A DNA stretch of 64,000 nt from Helianthus annuus (Eukaryota; Streptophyta; Magnoliopsida; Asterales; Asteraceae). Shown in pieces: positions 1-11,202 of this stretch. The position numbers were made by a program, and so were the translations under genes. Position 1 is the stretch's first letter; the number at the start of each line of letters is the position of its first letter. The stretch spans positions 126,268,561 to 126,332,560 of the forward strand of contig NC_035448.2 of NCBI RefSeq assembly GCF_002127325.2, written 5' to 3'. Under the pieces are notes generated by a model. It made no database searches. It had not been told where the DNA came from and saw only the letters and a list, made by a program, of their open reading frames with translations.

Positions 1-44
1 ACGATGTGTTTTCTTGATGTGTTTCTTCATGAAGGATAGAAGGA

Positions 45-83
45 AGAGAGAGAGAGAGAGGGGGGGGGGGAGGGAGAGAGAGA
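45..83. repeat. GA/G low-complexity tract
   Basis: A run of GA dinucleotides is interrupted by an 11-base G tract. I see no gene in positions 1-320. Confidence 0.8.
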
Positions 84-320
84 AACAAAATCGCATGAAA
101 TGTGAGGTGGTTATGGAAAGACAATTATTTCCATATTTAAAACAAGCTAACTGACATATCTACCCCTGATTAATTAAATAATTCTATTTTTAATAAACAC
201 ATATTACCAAAATGCTATCAAGATGATCTCAACCATTAAACACACCCATTGGATGACCCAGATTGCTTCCTAGACTTTCTAGGAAAAACACACTTTCCGT
301 AGGATCCCCACTTTATATAT

Positions 321-802
321 ATATATATAGGAGAAGGATCCGTTAGGAACCACCTTTTATTGCAAGAACCGTGAGAGCCAATATGAACACAACCAAAAAT
401 ACCTAAAAAAAATCTAAAAAAACGCACAATTTTTTCTAAAAAAAATCCCTACTTTTCGTCAATATTTTTTTTAAAAAGTAAAATATTTTTTGAAGACTAA
501 AACTAGCAATTTTTGTTAAAAAAAAAATTTTTTGTGTGCTTTTTAGATTTTTTTTGGGGGTTTAACTTTATGGTTTAGTTTCTAGGATTTAGCTTGGGTG
601 GGTGGGTGGGGGGTGAGGGTTTAGGTTTTTTTTTTTTAGGTTTTTGGGGGGGTTTAACTTTCTGGTTTAGTTTAGTATTTAGCTTTGTGGGGGGGGGGGT
701 TAGGTTTTTTGTGGGTGGGGTTAGGTTTTTTTAGGTTTTGTAGTGGGTTTATTTTGTTGTGTTCACATTGGTTCTCGCAATAAAGGTGGTTCTTCCATGG
801 AC

Positions 803-826
<24 letters not shown>
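321..826. mobile_element. MITE-like element with long terminal inverted repeats
   Basis: The left end (about 329-390) and the reverse complement of the right end (about 760-812) match over roughly 60 bp. They share blocks such as GAACCACCTTT, TTGC(A/G)AGAACC and GAACACAAC. Both ends run into (TA)n. The interior is non-coding, with G/T-rich near-tandem copies of a segment around 560-650 and 655-720. It has no transposase, so it would be non-autonomous. The superfamily cannot be told from the sequence alone because the AT-rich flanks hide the target duplication. Confidence 0.6.
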
Positions 827-849
<23 letters not shown>

Positions 850-891
850 GGGTAGGGTCCATGCGAGAACCACCTTTATTGCGAGAACCAA
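770..891. repeat. (TA)n-centred palindrome of two MITE arms
   Basis: The right arm of the MITE-like element (770-812) faces a near-identical inverted copy (about 846-891) across a central (TA)n tract. The second copy stops at the Tat-1 insertion point. This could be two elements end to end, or an inverted duplication of one end. Confidence 0.75.
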
Positions 892-896
892 TGTGA

Positions 897-901
897 CCTT
901 G
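897..901. other. Target site duplication, left copy (CCTTG)
   Basis: CCTTG lies directly before the TG of the 5' LTR. An identical copy follows the CA of the 3' LTR at 14050-14054. A 5-bp duplication is normal for LTR-retrotransposon integration and fixes both outer boundaries of Tat-1. Confidence 0.93.
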
Positions 902-1719
902 TGAAGGGGTATGGTCTCAGATCTCGTGTCAAGCACGACCGCGAGTGACCATTACCCTTATAAAAAAACCCCCACCAGCAAGAACTTATCTGTGTCCGTG
1001 CGGGCACGCGCGAACACAGCTGTCGAATCAAATCTGTCAAGTGATGGGAAAATAAAGATAGGCATAAGCGATGCGGCCTGGCACCGCATCCTATGAATAT
1101 CTCCTTACCGCATCCTGTGAACGTTTTCATCAATACAAGGGATCTGGACAACAACAACAGTCACCACAAGTGGCGATGCGGCCTGGCACCGCATCCCGCA
1201 ATCTTAGCCAGAGTGAGAACGCGGAAACAACTGCAGTTACCGCAGGCAGCGATGCGGCACGGCACCGCATCCTGCCCACGAGGCAAGTGGGACTGACATC
1301 ACAGTGCAAGTGCCACCAATGACAATCGCCTGTCAGCCCATACGTAAGCAACAGACTGCCGACAAGCCTGGCACACCTTCATAAGGGCGGCGCGTCGTCA
1401 GTCTGTCCACTCAACCACCCTCCTTCACTCCTCGGCTATAAATACCCATCCTAAACCAGGTTCGAGGTATCTCTTCACGACTCTCTCACTACTACTACTA
1501 TCACACTTTGCTTCCCAAGCAAATTACTGATTCTCACGCCGGAGAGTGGTAACAAGGAGCACCCCCACCCCTTCCTTCTTGTTACGAGTCACAGTGTGTT
1601 TTCCTTGTGCAGGAGACAGCCCAGCTGACGGTCAAGCCACCGACCCTCGGAAAGAAGGGATTAACCCTACTTGACGAGACCAGTGAATTAACCTCTCTTG
1701 GTTAACCACTGTTTCATCA
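902..1719 (+). repeat. Tat-1 5' LTR
   Basis: It begins TGAAGGGG and ends TTTCATCA (TG...CA), and matches 12883-14049. Compared with the 3' LTR it lacks about 45 bp between positions 1106 and 1107, including one hairpin unit, and lacks the hAT-like insertion. U3 holds three perfect hairpin units GATGCGG-N7-CCGCATC at 1070-1090, 1175-1195 and 1251-1271. Confidence 0.93.
1437..1444 (+). promoter_or_regulatory. LTR TATA box (TATAAATA)
   Basis: A TATAAATA element sits in the 5' LTR, downstream of the hairpin units and upstream of the presumed R region. The same box is kept in the 3' LTR. Confidence 0.75.
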
Positions 1720-1720
1720 T

Positions 1721-1733
1721 TGGCGCCCACCGC
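1721..1733 (+). other. Primer binding site
   Basis: TGGCGCCCACCGC lies two bases after the LTR end, where minus-strand priming is expected. The TGGCGCC start is common in Tat/Athila elements. The donor tRNA (Arg-type is my guess) needs a search against plant tRNA 3' ends. Confidence 0.8.
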
Positions 1734-1775
1734 TACTCTTAGCACTTTTTTCGCATCTCTTTCTTTCTTGAGATC

Positions 1776-3252
1776 ATGTCTGATCGTCTAAACAATGCAA
1801 CCGGGGAAAACCTAAACCCCGCAAACCCAGGGCCTACGGGGACTGCCCCCCCCCCCCCCCCCCAGCCCAAAATATTGGCCACGTAGGCATATCTGCAACA
1901 GGGGGCACTCCCCCCGCATTCACACCAGATCTTTCACAATATGCTTCTATGATACCCCCAAGCATGGACCTTCATGCCTGGTATTTACAACAACAAACTA
2001 TGCTGGCCGCAACATACAATAAAGCTTGCGCTAATGCGCAAATTCCCGGCGGTCCCACACCCGCACCATATACACCTGCGGGTCGTATCTTGCAATACAA
2101 CAACAGGATCCCCACACATCCAGCCTCTCGCAGTAGGCATGAAGACCGCAGTTCCTCTTACTACGAGGTCTGCACACTTGATGAGGAAGATTCCTCATAT
2201 GGGTCTCACTGCTGGGGCCCCATACAGAGCCGCCTAGGCCTTCATGGCGAAACTAGGCGACAGTCTACAGCCCATCGCGGCTCCGGCATCCACAGCCGCC
2301 TAGGACCGCAATCCCACAACGAAGGGTATGGTCGTACCGACACGGACGGCCATACATATTGCGTGGAGTTCCACGCTACTAGCAGCAGAACGGGAGGACG
2401 CAATTATATTCCTCCCACCGAACCCTGCACTACATACCTCCGCGCTGCAAAGCGCCACCAAAGCTAACCCTATAGGCCAAAATCTGCGGCCGAAAACTCC
2501 AAATTCATCCGGGAGATTGCCTACGCCGACGTCACCACGACTAAATTACCATTAACGATCGGGAAAAAAATGGTTCGTACGACCCGGACGACCACATGAA
2601 TATTTTTACCGGCGCCGGGTGCAACGGCAGGTGGGACGAGCCCACCTGGTGTCATTTCCCCCCCCCCCCCCAGACCCTCACTGGTCTGGCGAGGGCTTGT
2701 TTCGATTCTTTGCCAGTGGGATCTCTGGCCTCATTCTAGGACTTGCAAGCAAAGTTCCTTGCACATTTTAGCCAACAGCGACGTCACGAATGTGATTCTA
2801 TGGACGTCATGAACATCTGGCGCGGAGACAACGAATCCCTTGAGTCGTTTGTCATCCGTTACAACAAAGAGTGCCTAGAGATAGGCGGCGTGGCAGACCA
2901 AATGGTACGCAACCATTTCATTCGAGCAATCAAGGACGAAAAAATGGTTATGACCATCTCAGGCAAGGAAGGCTTGCCAAAGAAATGGGACGACGTCATG
3001 GCCGCGGTCAAGACATACGCCCAGACTCAGCAGTCTCTCCAACCGCACGTCACAAAGGCACAGCCCCAAGCGGAAGGCCAGTCCTCCCGCCAAGACTCCA
3101 GGCGCAACAACAAGCGCAACCGGAACACGTGGAATCGCGGCAGCGATCCCAAACCATATGTCCCGCGTAGTCACCAGCCCGACGCAAGGGCAACAATCAA
3201 TGCCCAACGTGAAAACCGGGCATCGAAGAAAGAATCTCGGGACCGTAACTAG
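1776..3252 (+). pseudogene. gag: Tat-1 gag (broken)
   Basis: Capsid-type gag of a Tat element. The likely start is ATG 1776, shortly after the PBS. Frames shift around a long C run (about 1849-1863) and again near 2555-2670. The capsid-like retrotransposon gag domain is recognisable at about 2560-2990 (a DPDDHMNIF-like stretch, then FLAHFSQQRRH). An in-frame TAG at 2737-2739 interrupts it. The tail to 3252 is basic and rich in Gln, Arg and Asn, as expected for RNA binding. A CHHC knuckle variant (C-x2-H-x4-H-x4-C) follows at about 3357-3400 in the next segment. It cannot make a full Gag as it stands. Confidence 0.85.
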
Positions 3253-4203
3253 ACCAAGATCAACCAGTCGCCAAGCGACGTCCTACTCACGGACACGCAA
3301 TTCTTACGACCGGCCCAACCAATGAAGTCCAAGAAGAACCAGGATCTCACACTTTACTGTGAGTATCACAAGGACACGGGCCACACAACAAACAACTGTA
3401 TCAGTCTCCGACTGTAGATTGAGCGAGCCCTGAAAGAGGGGAAACTGCAACATTTGTTGCCAGCCGCGCAAAAGCAAAACAAGCGCATCACCCCCCACAA
3501 CGAGTGCACCTCCACGGGTAAGCAGACGATGTATGTCGCCTCAACCCATATGATCAACAGAGGACGAGAAAATCCATGCAAGGCGGCAAGAAGGCCGGAC
3601 AATGAGTGGAAAGACGAGCAAGTTGTCTTTCCAAAAGTTTGAGGCGGGCCGCGCGACAGGCGCGCCGTCGTTATCGCAGGCTACCTGGCTCACTACTGCA
3701 TAGAGCGATTATTCATCGACCCCGGCAGCACATCTGACATCATATACGAGCAGTGCTTCAACCAGTTTGATCAAGATGACAAAGATCAGTTGTAGCCAGT
3801 AGATTACCCTTTGGCCGGATTCACGGGGGAAACCGTATTTCCCCTGGGCCAAATCGCTTTCCCCGTGCGCCTCACCAACGGAAGGCACACGCGAATAGAG
3901 GAGGTAAACTTCATGGTTTTACCCCACACCTCCAAATACGACGTACTTCTCGGGAGGGAATCCCAGGGCGAATTCAACATGATTACATCCGTCCCCCACT
4001 CTGCCATCGGTTTCCCAACCGAGACGGGGGTTGCGATAATATACGCCTGCAGAGAAGTTATGACCACGGATGAGCTGCGTCCTACCAAGATGCCGAGGCC
4101 AACTCCCAACACCCAACCAGAGAAATGGGTTCTTAACACAAGACACCCAGAACAAACGGTCACGTTGGGTCATGCCTTGTCCAACCACATCAGAGTGCGC
4201 TAA
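3253..4203 (+). pseudogene. Tat-1 zinc knuckle and aspartic protease (broken)
   Basis: The region begins with the gag knuckle CEYHKDTGHTTNNC. It continues to a retropepsin-like domain whose active-site motif reads LFIDPGSTSDII (about 3709-3745) in place of the usual D-G/T-G-S form, so the residue after the catalytic Asp is changed. A well-preserved downstream part (3811-4200) contains the KYDVLLGRE stretch typical of Tat protease ends. Stops occur at about 3415, 3640, 3793 and 4201. The family assignment is firm and loss of function is clear. Confidence 0.8.
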
Positions 4204-5508
4204 GCAACTCCTCTTCAGGAATCAAGAAATTTTCGCATGGACATCCGCAGACATGACAGGGGTGCCACGCGAAGTTGCGCAACATTTCTTGAATACCTTG
4301 CTAGGTATCAAGCCGGTGATCCAAGGCCAACGCCACCTTGGATCCGCAAAGAACGAGGCGATGCATGAGCAGGTCAAAGAACTGCTCTCCGCAGGAATCC
4401 TGCGGGAAGTCAAGTACCAGACTTGGTTATCCAACCCAGTCATGGTAGAAAAACCAAACGGGGGTTGGCGCATGTGCGTTGATTATAAAGATCTCAACAA
4501 AGTCTGCCCCAAAGACTATTATGCACTTCCCGAAATCGACGAAAAGGTCGATAACCTCGCCCCGTTTAAGTGGAAATGCTTCTTCGATTGCTACAAAGGC
4601 TATCACCAAGTACAAATGGCAATCGAGGATGAGGATAAAACGGCATTCCGCACACCTACCGGGCATTACTGTTATACAAAAATGCCGTTTGGGTTGCGCA
4701 ACGCGGGCGCAACCTATCAAAAGTTGATGAACGACGCCTTTGGTGAACAAATCAGCAAAAGTGTCGAAATCTATATGGACGACCTGGTCGTCATGAGCAT
4801 GGAAGAGGATACCATGCTCACCGATATTGAAAGAACATTCCAGACTCTGCGTAGCGTCAACATGAAGCTCAATCCAGGGAAATGCTCGTCTGGAATGGAA
4901 GAAGGCAAATTCCTTGGATTCATCGTAACTAAAGATGGATTCAAGGTGAACCCAGAAAAAGTACAAGCGATCGAGCGCATGCCATCGCCTTTTACGATGA
5001 AAGAAATGCAATGGCTAGCTGCAGGCTAGCCGCACTGAATAGATTCTTAGCCAATCATGCAGCTAAATCTTACCCTTTCATCAAAACTCTGGGGAACTGC
5101 TTAAAAAAGGAACAGTTCCAGTGGACCGCAGACGCTGAAAACGCTTTCCGGGAGATGAAAGAGTGTCTGATCCAACTCCCAACTTTAACCGCGCCACGCA
5201 AGAAAGAACCACTTATCTTATACCTATCTGCCGCAGACAATGCGGTAGGTGCGGTACTCATAGTGGAGCGGGAGGGAGTTCAGACACCCATCTATTACAT
5301 CAGCAAAATGCTCAACGACCCAGAGACAAGCTACTCGATCATGGAGAAGTTGGTACTCGCACTAGTACACGCATAGAGACGGTTAAGACGTTACTTTGCA
5401 AATCACGTCATCACCGTATTAACCAACTACAGGATCCGGCAGATCCTTTCCAAACCCGACATCTCTGGGATATTAGCAAAATGGGCCATTGAACTAGGCG
5501 TACACACA
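4204..5508 (+). pseudogene. Tat-1 reverse transcriptase and RNase H (broken)
   Basis: RT is continuous from about 4205 to 5029: the VDYKDLNKVCPKD block, then FRTPTGHYCYTKMPFGLRN, then the catalytic YMDD at about 4773. RT copies the element RNA into cDNA inside virus-like particles. At 5010-5035 a small local duplication (GCTAGC-TGCAG-GCTAGC) shifts the frame before the connection region. The first RNase H continues at 5040-5376 (TAPRKKEPLILYLSAADNAV, then an SIMEKLVLALVHA-type segment) and ends at a TAG at 5374. The RT core looks undamaged, and the breaks lie around it. Confidence 0.88.
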
Positions 5509-6197
5509 TTGACCTACAAACCGCGTCCCGCAATCAAAGGCCAAGTTCTAGCTGATTTTGTTGCCGAGGTACCGGCGAATCGCATCCAGGAATGCGATGA
5601 AGAACAAAACCCCAAACCACCACCATCCACAACAGATACTTGGGCACTATTTACCAATGGTGCATCCAATGAAGATGGTGCAGGTGCGGGTCTGTGACTC
5701 GTCAGCCCCGATGGCCAAGAACTCACCTACGCAATCCGTCTCGATTTCAAAAGCACAAATAACGAGGCAGAGTACGAGGCTCTATTGGCAGGGCTGCGTC
5801 TGGCAGTTAAGGCCGGCGTCCAACATTTGGAAGCACACGTCGATTCACTACTCGTTGCAGGGCAAGTACGTGACGACTATGCCGCAAAAGGGGATATTAT
5901 GATCCTCTATCTCAAACAAGCCCTACAACTGAAGGCAAAGTTCACTTTCTTTAATATGCGCCATATCAATAGGAGTGAAAACAAACCTGCGGATGCACTT
6001 TCAAAACTCGCATCCACCAGTTTCCAACACTTGGCAAAGGAGATACGCATTAAGATTCTGCAGAACCCCTCAGTACCCCTGCGCCAAGTCAACGTCATCC
6101 AGTACGGTACAACATCCTGGATGACACCGATCATTGCATACTTGCAATCAGGTGTTACTCCCGAAAGCAAGGCAGAGGCATGCAAGTTGCAATACAA
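5509..6197 (+). pseudogene. Tat-1 second, archaeal-type RNase H
   Basis: A second RNase H fold starts at about 5640 (WALFTNGASNEDGAGAGL; the usual DGA is NGA here, so the first catalytic Asp appears lost). It continues through NNEAEYEALLAGLRLAV (about 5760-5812) and AHVDSLLVAGQV to a NKPADALSKLAS segment. An in-frame TGA lies at 5695-5697. In the Tat lineage this domain is an acquired duplicate placed between the ordinary RNase H and integrase, and it is the best single marker used to classify this element. Confidence 0.85.
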
Positions 6198-7349
6198 GGC
6201 GTGTCATTATCAAATGGGAGACGATATTTTATACCGCAAATCATACATGGGAAAACTCCTACGGTGCGTCGACCCCCAAAATGCCACGTATCTAATCAAA
6301 GAGATACACGGCGGAATATGTGGCATACACGCAGCACCACGCATGGTGGTGGCCAAAATCATGAGTGCCGGGTACTACTGGCCTGGCATGTACCTAGACG
6401 CGGTCAAAGTCTTACGCAAGTGTTTCAATTTCCAGCGACACGCTCCCAAAACCTTGCGCCCCAAGAACAACCTGGTCCCCATCACCACCGCATGGCCATT
6501 TCAAAAAAGGGCGATCGATGTGGTGGGACCATTTCCAGACACACCAGGTGTGGTGAATTTATCATAGTGGCTGTTGATTACTTTACAAAATGGGTAGAAG
6601 CTAAACCGCTCGCCTCGACGACCGCTATGATAACAAGGAAATTCGTTTGGGAACATATCATCTGCCGTTTCGGTTTACCAATATGCATCGTTACCGACAA
6701 CGGCACCAATTTCGCTGCCGACGACTTCCAAAAATGGCTAAAGGAACTAAACATTGAACACATATTCTCCTCAGTGGCGCATCCGCAAGGGAATGGCCAA
6801 GTAGAGAGTATCAATAAGAGTTTAGTCGAAAGAATCAAAGCACGATTGGGAACAGCCAGACGCGGCTGGGTCGATGAACTCCCTAGTATCTTATGGGCTC
6901 ACAGGACTAGCCCAAAGACAAGTAACGGCGAGACACCCTTCAGTCTGGTTTATGGCTTAGAGGACGTGATCCCCGCTGAAGTAGGTCTCCTTTCACCCCG
7001 AATGTTGGCTATCAACAAGATAGACAATAGCGTTGAACGCAGGATTGACTTGGACCTCCTAGAGGAAAGGCGTGAAAACACAGCAATCAACGAGGCCAAG
7101 TACAAAACCAAACTTGAAAAGTACTATAATGCACGCGTCCGCATTTGTACCTTCAACCCGGGAGACTATGTCCTTCGTGACAATGAAGCATCTATCGCGG
7201 AACGCCCATGAAAACTTGCCCCCAAGTGGGAAGGACCCTACCTCATCCAAGAGGTGCTGGGCAAAGGCGCGTATAAACTACAAACATTAGAAGGTGAACC
7301 TATTGCACGCACATGGAATGCACAACAGCTTCGACACTGTTACATGTAA
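6198..7349 (+). pseudogene. Tat-1 integrase (broken)
   Basis: Integrase inserts the cDNA into chromosomes. The H-H-C-C zinc region is at about 6300-6440; the second Cys of the CxxC pair appears replaced (CFNFQRHA). The core follows: AIDVVGPFPDT (first Asp, about 6513), then a frame change near 6555, VTDNGTNF (second Asp, about 6693) and PQGNGQVESINKSL (Glu, about 6785-6825). A TGA at 7209-7211 interrupts the C-terminal part (KLAPKWEGPY...), which ends at the TAA at 7347-7349. D-D-E residues are visible, but the frame is broken at two places. Confidence 0.87.
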
Positions 7350-8009
7350 GCCATGTTTTTACATTTTCCATGTAACCTATCGGGGCCGCTGGCCATTTGC
7401 AAATAAATAAATGAACGATTTAATGCAATATTGTTTGTTTCCTTCTATTACAAATGCGTGTTCCACTTTGCGGTATCTGCAAAAACAGATTGGCAAAATC
7501 TTCATTCGCGATACCCACACAAAGTGCCAACCACGCACAAATATTGTAATAGGTCAGCAAAGGCAAAATGTTAAATGTCTATCCAGATAGATACGCACAT
7601 ACGGTTTTTGCAAAACCTACACAATTCCTAAAACCCTAACAGGATAAAAACAGGAATTGACTAATACTCATATGACAAAGGTACAAAATATACTCAACTG
7701 CGCTTTACAGCCAACAGAGTCATACGCGCTCACACAAAGAGTAAATTTTTTTTTACATACTTTGAGCCGCACATACTTGCATATCACCTAGATATGCAAA
7801 AGGCAAATCCAGACTTAATGCTATTCACAATAACATTAACTCATACATGTTTAAATATGCAAGTAGTAAAAAACACTTGTACAAATTGAACAAAACGATT
7901 AAACTTTATATTCAAAAAATTTCTACACCTATGCGGTGCATAAGAGATTTACATAAAGTTTTCTAACATTTACATCAACGAGGAAACCAAAAAGGGCATG
8001 CAGGCCAAT
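7350..8009. other. Non-coding spacer between integrase and antisense gene
   Basis: AT-rich, no ORF. It lies 3' of both the plus-strand pol and the minus-strand gene, so both transcripts would converge and terminate here. No clear terminator hairpin or polyadenylation motif was established. Confidence 0.6.
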
Positions 8010-11000
8010 TTAGTCCTTCTTTGTACCACTGGTACCCGCATCACCCATGCCACTACCAGCGCTCTCTTCTTCTTCCTCTCCAGAATCACCATACAACAAC
8101 CGCAAGCGGTCCACATAATCTTCCGCCTCCAAGCATTTATCAACTTCTTCAAGGGCGGAAATGGACAGGTTGTTATACGCTTCAACGATGGCAGCAAGAC
8201 GCGCTTCAGTATCCACGCCATGGAACCCAGACCTCTCATCGGTAAATTTGCCTTGGGATAATAGGTTCATATGGCTGATACATCGGTTATAACCAGCTTT
8301 AAAAACAGCCTCCCGCGCGCACTTCTTAAGCTCCTCTACAGCAGCTGCGTTCTCAGGTGTGTCAAGGATAGCTCCAACAATCTACAAAACACACGCAACA
8401 AGTTTAGCAAAGGCAAACCTAAATGATAGCTAAGGCACCGGGTACTTACATGCCCGATACCGTGATTCCGCATCCACTCGCGATCTGCCTTAAGCTGATC
8501 AAAGGAAGAAACCGGACTATCTCTAGCCTCGGCAGCCTCCCTTGCCCGCGCTTCAGCTTCGGCCGCGCGGGCAGTGACCTCCACAATAATGGTCACTCGG
8601 TTGTGCACTTCAGCCTTTCAACAACAAAGAAAACATACTTGTGAAAGAAAGATACAAATTCAAGAGCAAAAGCAACTTTTCATTCGGTTTTGCCCAAGAT
8701 TCTTTCCAGCTCTTGCGCTCATCAGAAAGTGATTCTTTCCAACTCTTGCGCTCATCAGAAAGCAACTTGGCATGAGTACGAACCTGTTTAAGGCCGGCAG
8801 TTGCAGCCCACTCCTCAGTCTGCTTATACTGCGCAAAAGCAGTCTTCTCCCTTTCAAGCTACTCCGCACCCTCTCGAGCAGCTTTCACCAACGCTTCAGC
8901 CTCAGCCCGCAAGCGAGCATTTTCTTCCTCCTTGCGCCCCAGCACCTTGTAGTCTTCCGTAATGGCATTCGCCATTATGGAATTCCCAACAAGCATGGAG
9001 GAGAGTTGGTTGATTCGGAGCTCATGGGGCAAAGCGCGGGCCCGATTAACTTCAAACGGCGTGCCCAAACCACTCAGAATTTCCCTGCAAGTAGAGGGAC
9101 CGGTCGACACATCATCCCCTTGCATAATATTCCAAGGGGGGCGATGGTAATTCACAGCCCGGTCTTCCGTATTAGTACGGTAGTAGAACCCCAATTCAGA
9201 CTCAGGAGGCTGAATAGGAGGTCCTTCAAAATCCGTACCCCCAGAAGCGGAACCAGAAGCCTTCTCGGTAGTAGGAGATTTATGCGTTTCAGCATCAGCA
9301 AATCTCAGATTTTCGATATTTGGCGGGGAGATCAGATTATCATGGGAATCCACCCTATCAAAGATTTGATCCGCGGTTTTCTTCCCAGTATCCTCCACCT
9401 GCACAGAGGAATCAGTCACCACTTTAACCGAAGGGCTTCTTGTAAATTCTTTATTAACCCCCGCATCCGCAGCCGCGTCATGCGTGGGGGAAAGAGGCGC
9501 ATCAAATAAGGAGAAGCTTTCATCTTGCGGTTCTGCAAACAAAGCAAAAATAACCATCAATTACAAGTTACAATGACAAACACTTGTAAGGTTATGATTC
9601 ACTTACCAGACACAACAGCATGCTTCCGCTGCGAGACAACAGTTTTCCGTTTCGTTTGCAACCTCGGACGTTTTTTTCTCACTGGCACTAGCAGCCTTCT
9701 CCTCTGCCTTCCTTTCCTTCTTCTCATCAGCAGGCTTGGAACCCGCAGAGGATCCACCTGTAACACCAAAACCCTCAAGGTTATCAGACACTACCACGTA
9801 ATCGGTGTATCTGCGAAAACGAGAACAAGATATACCTACCGCGTGCGGCACCAAAGGAGGAACAACTGCGGGTTCAGGTGTTTTCCTCTGGCGACCCCGC
9901 ACAGTTTTCTCCACATGCTTCTTGGGAGCGGCCTTCGCGTCAAACTCTCCCAAAGCCCCAAGATTACCTGCGTTTAAATCATCAAACAAGAAAATCAGCT
10001 AGTTCATTTTCTTTACAAAGCTAGCAAGGAAATAATCTACTATACCTTTGCCTTGCGGCAGTGGTGCCTTCATCACCTCGCGATCAGGAATGCGTAAGTT
10101 GTCGCGCATGGTCAAGTTAAAACCTTCTTCACCTTCCGCACACTGAAGTATCTCAACCTTGCCCTTGAAGTTCGGATCAAATATCCTCCACAGGGCAGCG
10201 TCCTCTGATAGTACACTTACAAATCAGTAAAACATAAGGAAGTAAGGAAACCGCACAAGAGTAAAAATACTTACCACCATTCTTCTCCCGCACAACGGGC
10301 CTTGCTTTCCTTTTGGGTCTGGTCAACATCATCCGCAGCACCCACAACTGCGAGTTGTCCAGCTTCTTAAACTCAATGGTCTTCAACTTTGGGATCCACT
10401 CCACCGTATCAGCTTTGGGAACATCAATATCCTCCGCAAGGATGGTCTCAGCCATATTCCGCAGGGTTATTTTGGCAACAACTGCGACAACTTTAATGTA
10501 GAAGAACCTTGTCTTCCACTTCGTGATACCCTTCGGAGGGGTCATAAGCTTAGGGCTCCCATACCGTTGGCCGAAGGAAAAGAATCCAGTATTCACCGTC
10601 AACTGGTAGAAACTCCGGAAGTCTTCAACCTTGGGTTCCATACCAAGAGCACGGAAGGTGTACTCAAGATTCGAATCCGAATCATCCCGAACGGGCTCAG
10701 TTGGGATATATGGATCTTGTAATACTCCAAAACCTCAGTAACAAAGACAGTCAATGGTAACCGAAGGTTACCATCAACGAAAAAATCGGCCCACATGGTG
10801 ACGTAACCGGCCGGAGCATCGGCACCGGTGTCACCTTCCTGTGGGTGGATAAACCCATACTCTTGGGGCATCTGAATACTCGTCATAAGGGTATCAAACT
10901 GACCCTTCGACCACTTCAGCACTGGTAGGCCCCTGCCGGGGGCACCACCACCTTTTTCTTCCTCTTTCGTCGTCGCCGACGATGAAGGGTCTTGATTTTC

Positions 11001-11036
11001 ACCCTCAACATTATGTGAATTTGATGGTTTAGCCAT
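8010..11036 (-). pseudogene. Antisense spliced gene of Tat-1 (Transposase_28-like N-terminus)
   Basis: A multi-exon gene opposite to pol. Proposed exons (minus strand): 11036-10275, 10204-10046, 9967-9607, 9532-8450, 8381-8010, all with GT donors (mostly GTAAGT) and AG acceptors. Phases agree at four junctions once breaks are allowed for. ATG 11036 opens an acidic/Ser-rich leader. Then comes the domain known in plant genomes as 'putative gypsy-type transposon' (Pfam Transposase_28): YKIHISQLSPFGMIRIR and SFYQLTVNTGFFSFGQRYGS. Next are a basic KKRPR nuclear-signal-like stretch (about 9660), an Ala/Glu-rich coiled coil with a repeated LSDERKSWKE unit (about 8700-8760), and an acidic tail. Breaks: frameshift near 10640, extra A in an A7 run near 9672, TAG at 8859-8861. 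Antisense extra ORFs are known in Tat elements; their role is unknown. Confidence 0.8.
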
Positions 11037-11195
11037 TGAAATAACGAAGACAGAAACAAGATGAGTTCAAGAAACTCAGAAACCTCACCGGAATATCAAA
11101 CAAGTTCTCGGAGAAGACGAAGGACACTCTCTTTCTCTCACCGGAAATTTTTTGAAATTTTGAACAAGTGAGGGTAAACCACAAATGGTTTCCCC

Positions 11196-11202
11196 TTTTA
11201 TA
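11196..11202 (-). promoter_or_regulatory. TATA box of the antisense gene (TATAAAA)
   Basis: On the minus strand the sequence reads CTATAAAAGGGG, about 160 bp upstream of ATG 11036. Between them is a leader rich in TCTC and AAC. This is a canonical plant core-promoter spacing for a short 5' UTR, and it implies the antisense gene is not expressed from the LTR. Confidence 0.65.

Noticed and set aside
540..740. G-quadruplex regulatory element
   Set aside because: G runs are frequent here but lie in a degenerate MITE interior. Nothing ties them to a gene.
876..1351. Several overlapping ORFs on both strands in the Tat-1 LTR (and equivalents at 12872-13324)
   Set aside because: They come from GC-rich hairpin repeats in U3. 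Both strands are open in several frames, with no domain.
9811..9840. Extra 29-bp intron in the antisense gene (GTAGGT...GCAG)
   Set aside because: Far too short for a plant intron, and the frame is open straight through it.
8010..11036. Host gene captured by Tat-1
   Set aside because: The N-terminal domain is the known retrotransposon-associated Transposase_28 type and a related start exists in Tat-2, so it belongs to the element.
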